A DNA stretch of 64,000 nucleotides from Opitutaceae bacterium (GTDB taxonomy: Bacteria; Verrucomicrobiota; Verrucomicrobiia; Opitutales; Opitutaceae). The DNA lies in the NCBI GenBank assembly GCA_016794625.1, contig JAEUGY010000037.1:1-64000 (forward strand), read 5' to 3'. The notes under the pieces are model-generated. The model did not search any database. It saw only the letters and a list, made by a program, of their open reading frames with translations, and was not told where the DNA came from. Both the position numbers and the translations under genes were made by a program. Of the stretch, positions 60,283 through 64,000 are shown piece by piece. How positions within the stretch are numbered: the first letter of the stretch is position 1; each line of letters opens with the position of its first letter.

Positions 60283-61554
60283 ATGCACCCATCGGCCGGC
60301 TCTGATTTACTGCCGCGGGTCACCGTCCTTTGCGGTTTCCTTGGGGCGGGCAAGACGACCTTGCTCAACCACCTGCTGACGCAGGCCGAGGGGTCGCGCT
60401 GGGCGCTGGTCGTCAATGACGTGGGTTCGATCAACATCGATGCCAACCGGGTGGGCGCCGCGGCTGCCTCCCTGGCCCAGCGCTCCGGAAGCGAGGCGCA
60501 ACCCGTGGTGGAATTGGGAAACGGCTGTGTGTGTTGCTCGATCAAGGACGAACTGGGTGAGGCGTTGGCGCGACTGGCGATGGTCGGCCGGCCCGGGGGG
60601 GAGCCGGGCGTGGCGTTCGATCACCTGCTGGTCGAGACCACCGGCGTGGCGGAACCCAAGGGCATCGCGGCGTTGTTCACCCGGAAGAATCCATTCGGGC
60701 GGTCGCTCTCGGATTTTGCCCGGCTGAGCAGCCTGGTCACCGTCGTCGACGCCGCCCACTTTCTCGCCCTGTGGCGAAGCCAGGCGGTTCTGACTCCGGG
60801 TGCGGTGCGCACCCAAGTCACGGTTGGACCCCAGCCGCTGATCGAATTGCTGATCGAGCAAATCGAAGTGGCGGACTTGGTCGTGCTGAACAAGTGCGAC
60901 CGGGTGACGCCCGACGAGGTGGAGCAACTCGGTCAGGTGATCGTCGGACTGAATGCCCGGGCGGAAGTCCTCCGGGTCGAGTTTGGCCAGGCGCCGCGCG
61001 AGAGTGTGGTGGACCGGGTCCGTTTTGATCCCAAGGCGACCCTTGGATCAGCCCAGTGGATACGGGCCCTGAATGCCCTGGCGCCGGGGGCGGCGCGGCC
61101 TCTCGTGACCAACCCCGTGGTGACACGCGTCACGCCCGAGGTGCCCTCGTACGAGCGCCGGTTCGGATTGCGCACGTTCACCTTTCAGGCGCGGCGTCCC
61201 TTTCTCCGTGAACCCTGGGAGCACCTTGTCCGGGCCGGATTGCCGGGCGTGGTACGGGCCAAGGGGTTTTTCTGGCTGGCGGAACAGCCGGACGAGATGG
61301 GATTTCTCTCCGTGGCCGGTGACCAGATCCGTCTCGAAACGCTCAACTACTGGTGGGCGGCCCTGGTCGAGAACGGCCGGGCCGGGTTGGATGATCGCCC
61401 GTCCACCATCCGCGCCCTCTGGGTCGAGCCCCACGGGGACCGGCGGCAGGAATTGGTCTTCATCGGCGTGGGTCTCGATGAACCCGCGTTGCGCCGTGCG
61501 CTGGAGGCTTGCCTCGCTCCGCCGGGATCGCCGCCGGCGCGCCCGTCGGATTGA
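60283..61554 (+). CDS. CobW/COG0523 GTPase (metal chaperone type)
   Basis: A 423-residue G3E GTPase with P-loop CGFLGAGKTT (residues 17-26), the metal-binding GCVCCS (CxCC, Cys82, 84 and 85), VETTGVAEP and the guanine motif NKCD. A CobW C-terminal domain follows with RAKGFFWLA. Family members insert cobalt, zinc or other metals into target proteins, often under metal limitation. Its 3' end overlaps by 95 bp with the TIR gene on the other strand. Confidence 0.92.
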   Translation: MHPSAGSDLLPRVTVLCGFLGAGKTTLLNHLLTQAEGSRWALVVNDVGSINIDANRVGAAAASLAQRSGSEAQPVVELGNGCVCCSIKDELGEALARLAMVGRPGGEPGVAFDHLLVETTGVAEPKGIAALFTRKNPFGRSLSDFARLSSLVTVVDAAHFLALWRSQAVLTPGAVRTQVTVGPQPLIELLIEQIEVADLVVLNKCDRVTPDEVEQLGQVIVGLNARAEVLRVEFGQAPRESVVDRVRFDPKATLGSAQWIRALNALAPGAARPLVTNPVVTRVTPEVPSYERRFGLRTFTFQARRPFLREPWEHLVRAGLPGVVRAKGFFWLAEQPDEMGFLSVAGDQIRLETLNYWWAALVENGRAGLDDRPSTIRALWVEPHGDRRQELVFIGVGLDEPALRRALEACLAPPGSPPARPSD

Positions 61555-62971
61555 TCGCGGAGCGCATGGCCCTGGCCAAATCGCTGGCGAGGATTTCGAT
61601 GGCGGCGGCATCGGTGATCGACGTCACCGTCTGCGTCCACGCCGTGCGTCCATCGGACGTGGCGATCAGGCGGAGCGTCAGGTCCGTGGAACCCCCTTGG
61701 GAGCCCGAAGTTGCTCGCAGGACAAAACGCAGACCACGCTCCCGGGCGAGCAGCACCAGTTCCGGGTCCGTTCGGCCGGCTTCGGCGGGGGAAAGCTCGC
61801 TCGGGGCGATACGGGTCGGCACCCCGGTTTCCGACGCCGGCGCCTTCGCCAGCTCGGCCAGCAAGGCGGTGCGGAGCCGGCGGCCAAAGTCGTGCCCCGG
61901 CCCCTCTCCACCGTCGGACGCAAAGGCGGCCACCGCGACCTGGACCGGTGTGCCCGGAGCGTCGGGAATTCCCTTGGCCACTCCGGCGGCGATTTCCGCT
62001 CCGATGCGGGTGAGATTGGCGGCGAGTGAGCTGCCGGGCGCCTGGGCCGACTCCTTGCGCAGTTCGTTCGCGGTGGCCTGCAGGGCCGTCTTGATCTCCT
62101 GGGCGCCATCCGGTTTTTCCAGCGCGGCATCCGGTTTGGCGGGGGAGCCCGGGGTGTTTTCTGAGCGGATACGAGTGGCCGGAGGCGACGGAGTGTTGTC
62201 CCCGTCGCAGCGACTGAACAGGGTGATGACAAACCAGACCCCGAGGAAGATCCGGAGCCACCGGGGAAGACGGCGCACAATCAGCCAAACGGCGGTGACC
62301 GCCCACCAGATCACCTCGGCGAGAAATCGAAACAGGTGCAGGTCTCCCTGCTTCGGCGGGTGCGGAAAGGGCGGCATGGCCGGCGGCGCCGAGTCTTCCG
62401 CGTCGGCCGAGGGCGGGAGCTCCGGGGGCGGGGCGGACGAAGCGACTGGTGTGCGGGGGCCCGCATGGGCGCGTGCCGCCCGGGGCCGCGTGGGTTCAGG
62501 CGCCGCTCGCGCGACCAGCAACCGCCGGGTCACCGCTTCGAGTGCGGCATTCGCGCCGCCCCCGGGTACGCGGACCCACTGCACGGCGAGGAACTTCTCC
62601 GGGACGCGGGCGCCCTCCTCGTGCGTCTCATCGATGACGATGGGAACGAGGAACAGCACGTCGTCGGCCATGTCCAGCGTGCGCTCCACGGCCAGCCTCC
62701 ATTCGCGCCGGAAGTAGCCCTCGCTCCGCTGGTCGGTCGTGGCAGAGATGACCGCGACGAAGTACGTGCACTCGCGAATCTGGCGCCGGATCTTCTGGTC
62801 CCAGGCATCACCGCCGCCCAATTCGTTTTCGTCATACCAGACATCCAGTCCGGCCTGGTCCAGGGCGTCGCGCAACCGCCGCGCGGCCGGCCGGTCCTCC
62901 GAAGCGTAGCTCAGGAAGACGGAAGGTTTTTCCTTGGCGTGGGCTTCGGACGAGGGACCCGCGGTGGACAT
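61460..62971 (-). CDS. TIR-domain membrane protein with C-terminal TolB/FlgO-like region
   Basis: A 503-residue protein. Residues about 15-150 form a TIR domain: VFLSYASEDRPAARRLRDAL, DVWYDENELGGGDAWDQKI and FRREWRLAVER, the last with the Glu expected as catalytic in NAD-cleaving TIRs. A Pro/Ala-rich linker (about 155-205) leads to one or two membrane segments (IWWAVTAVWLIV, IFLGVWFVITLF). The C-terminal part (about 345-470) has VQVAVAAFASDGGEG and looks like a TolB-N/FlgO-type fold. TIR proteins can act in immunity or signalling; here anchoring in the membrane is inferred. Confidence 0.82.
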   Translation of the reverse strand: MSTAGPSSEAHAKEKPSVFLSYASEDRPAARRLRDALDQAGLDVWYDENELGGGDAWDQKIRRQIRECTYFVAVISATTDQRSEGYFRREWRLAVERTLDMADDVLFLVPIVIDETHEEGARVPEKFLAVQWVRVPGGGANAALEAVTRRLLVARAAPEPTRPRAARAHAGPRTPVASSAPPPELPPSADAEDSAPPAMPPFPHPPKQGDLHLFRFLAEVIWWAVTAVWLIVRRLPRWLRIFLGVWFVITLFSRCDGDNTPSPPATRIRSENTPGSPAKPDAALEKPDGAQEIKTALQATANELRKESAQAPGSSLAANLTRIGAEIAAGVAKGIPDAPGTPVQVAVAAFASDGGEGPGHDFGRRLRTALLAELAKAPASETGVPTRIAPSELSPAEAGRTDPELVLLARERGLRFVLRATSGSQGGSTDLTLRLIATSDGRTAWTQTVTSITDAAAIEILASDLARAMRSAINPTGAPAAIPAERGKPPAHGATRVHRDPRR

Positions 62972-63010
62972 GGCGGTGGCACGTTCGTGAACCGGCGAAA
63001 CTGCGTCAAG

Positions 63011-63307
63011 TTATGTCTGCCCGCGCCGCTCCGGCGCGGACGCCAGCACCTGCTGCACGATCAGGCGGCTGATGGCGGCCCGCGCCCGGGTGAAGCGCCA
63101 GATCCGGGCGCCGGCCCGCCCCTCAAGCACCATCACCTGGGTCTCGACCAGCGGGCAGCCGGGATCGACGCAGGCGATTTCGCGCACCGACACCACCGCC
63201 TCGGCGTCAAGTCCGAGGCATTCCACGGTCCAGCGGCGGATGGCCTCAGTATGAGAGGGATCGATACCAGGGACGGTGGCATCGTCCGGCGGAATGAACC
63301 GATGCAT
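63011..63307 (-). CDS. Small conserved-looking protein with CxxxxC motif
   Basis: A 98-residue protein starting MHRFIPPDDATVPG. The middle has EAIRRWTVECLGLDAEAVVSVREIACVDPGCPLVETQV, with two Cys in CVDPGC that might bind metal. It lies between the WD40 and TIR genes, in the same direction. Similar CVDPGCP proteins near CobW genes are something I recall but could not check. Function not known. Confidence 0.65.
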   Translation of the reverse strand: MHRFIPPDDATVPGIDPSHTEAIRRWTVECLGLDAEAVVSVREIACVDPGCPLVETQVMVLEGRAGARIWRFTRARAAISRLIVQQVLASAPERRGQT

Positions 63308-63347
63308 GGTGGAGACGGAGCGGCGACCGCGGGCCCCGGGAGGGCGG

Positions 63348-64000
63348 TCAGTCTTCGCAGCGCAGCACGTAGACTGCGCCCTTGGCGCTGCCGACACCGA
63401 GGAGCCGGTCATCGGGCGACCAGACGAGCCGGGTGGCCGGGGAGGGCATCCGGACCGTGGCGCGCAGCGGCCGGGGACGCTCGGGACTCCAGATCATGAC
63501 CGTGCCGTCGTCGCTCGCGGTGGCGAGCAGGCCGTGCGCGTGTTGGTAAGCGACGGCGCAGACCTTGCCCTCGTGGGCGAGCATGACCGGTTCCCGTCCC
63601 TCGGGTCCGCGGCCCTGGCAATCCCAGATGCAAGCCTCGTGCCCGCCGCCGGTCGCTAGCCAGCGGCTGGTGCGGTCGAAGGTCAGTTCCTTCACCTTGC
63701 TCTCGTAGCCGCTCATGTGGAACTCCTCGTCCTGTTCCGGGAGCCAGAGGTGCACGCTTGGGTCCTGATTGCCGGAGACGAGCCAGCGGCCGTCCGGAGA
63801 CCAGACGAGCGCATGGATGCCGTTGGCATAGGCGTAGGTTCGCTGGGCGACGAAATCGTCGGCGTCCCAGAGGACCACCCCGCCGAAATAGGCCACGGCC
63901 ACTGCGCCCCCGCGGGGCTCCCAGACGAGGGCGGTGATGGTCTTGGGGGCGGGTGCGAAGGCGTGGTGAACGGCCCCGTCGGCGGCCAGCAGCGTCAGTC
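63348..64000 (-). CDS. WD40-repeat protein, start beyond window
   Basis: The C-terminal part of a WD40 beta-propeller on the minus strand; the reading frame continues past base 64000. Repeats include LVWSPDGRWLVSGNQDPSVHLW, LTFDRTSRWLATGGGHEACIW and VAYQHAHGLLATASDDGTVMIW, each with the typical GH/WD spacing. It probably serves as a scaffold; it is the most upstream visible member of the WD40-small protein-TIR run. Confidence 0.88.
   Translation of the reverse strand, partial: LTLLAADGAVHHAFAPAPKTITALVWEPRGGAVAVAYFGGVVLWDADDFVAQRTYAYANGIHALVWSPDGRWLVSGNQDPSVHLWLPEQDEEFHMSGYESKVKELTFDRTSRWLATGGGHEACIWDCQGRGPEGREPVMLAHEGKVCAVAYQHAHGLLATASDDGTVMIWSPERPRPLRATVRMPSPATRLVWSPDDRLLGVGSAKGAVYVLRCED

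Overview
The window is GC-rich and reads as chromosomal DNA of a Verrucomicrobiota bacterium, most likely close to Opitutaceae. This is an inference from gene style. The evidence is a TonB-dependent receptor with an 'EVTTDQDIGYQ'-type N-terminus, Tat-exported sugar isomerase and Gfo/Idh proteins, a sulfatase next to several sialidase-like exoenzymes, many pyrimidine-rich start regions without an obvious Shine-Dalgarno, and small intergenic inverted-repeat elements. No rRNA, tRNA, CRISPR array, transposase or prophage was seen.

Layout. (1) About 0.4-23 kb is a carbohydrate-scavenging island. A leftward run holds the TonB receptor, two sialidase-like proteins, a sulfatase, a Gfo/Idh oxidoreductase, ApbE and a cysteine-less FGE-fold protein. 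A rightward run holds two more sialidase-like proteins, a SiaT-type Na+ symporter, a NanM-type mutarotase, an enolase-superfamily dehydratase, a DHDPS/NanA-family lyase, a GntR-LacI-type regulator and an HpcH/HpaI aldolase; an RraA-like protein faces it. Together they suggest release, uptake and breakdown of sialic acids or acidic sugars from sulfated glycans. (2) About 23.1-25.2 kb has tmRNA, a MutT Nudix protein and two uncharacterised genes. (3) About 25.2-31.6 kb has a YcaO-like gene preceded by a 59-codon secreted peptide gene, a VOC protein, a divergent 1310-residue hybrid histidine kinase and its probable LuxR-type regulator. (4) About 31.6-38.6 kb has a methyltransferase and PurK, then a PLP sulfur-amino-acid enzyme, a RuBisCO-like protein, a cupin and MtnA. 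That last set matches the methylthioadenosine-isoprenoid shunt known from Rhodospirillum rubrum. (5) About 38.7-43.9 kb holds rpsR, the two type IIA topoisomerase subunits and a lipoprotein acid phosphatase. (6) About 43.9-53.6 kb is mixed housekeeping and unknown genes: a large EF-hand/membrane protein, a CoA transferase, an SDR, TspO, RpiB, two paralogous lipoproteins flanking a HAD phosphatase, and a UxaE-like epimerase. (7) About 53.7-59.4 kb is the 2-oxoglutarate dehydrogenase operon sucA-sucB-lpd. (8) About 59.6-64 kb has a SUI1-like factor, a CobW-type GTPase, a TIR-domain membrane protein, a small conserved protein and a WD40 protein cut by the window end.

Most notable are the RuBisCO-like/cupin/MtnA block, the YcaO locus with its unannotated Gly/Cys peptide, the dispersed palindromic repeat family (five places), the period-7 intergenic repeats and the TIR protein. 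Protein functions were assigned by reading motifs; no database search was possible.
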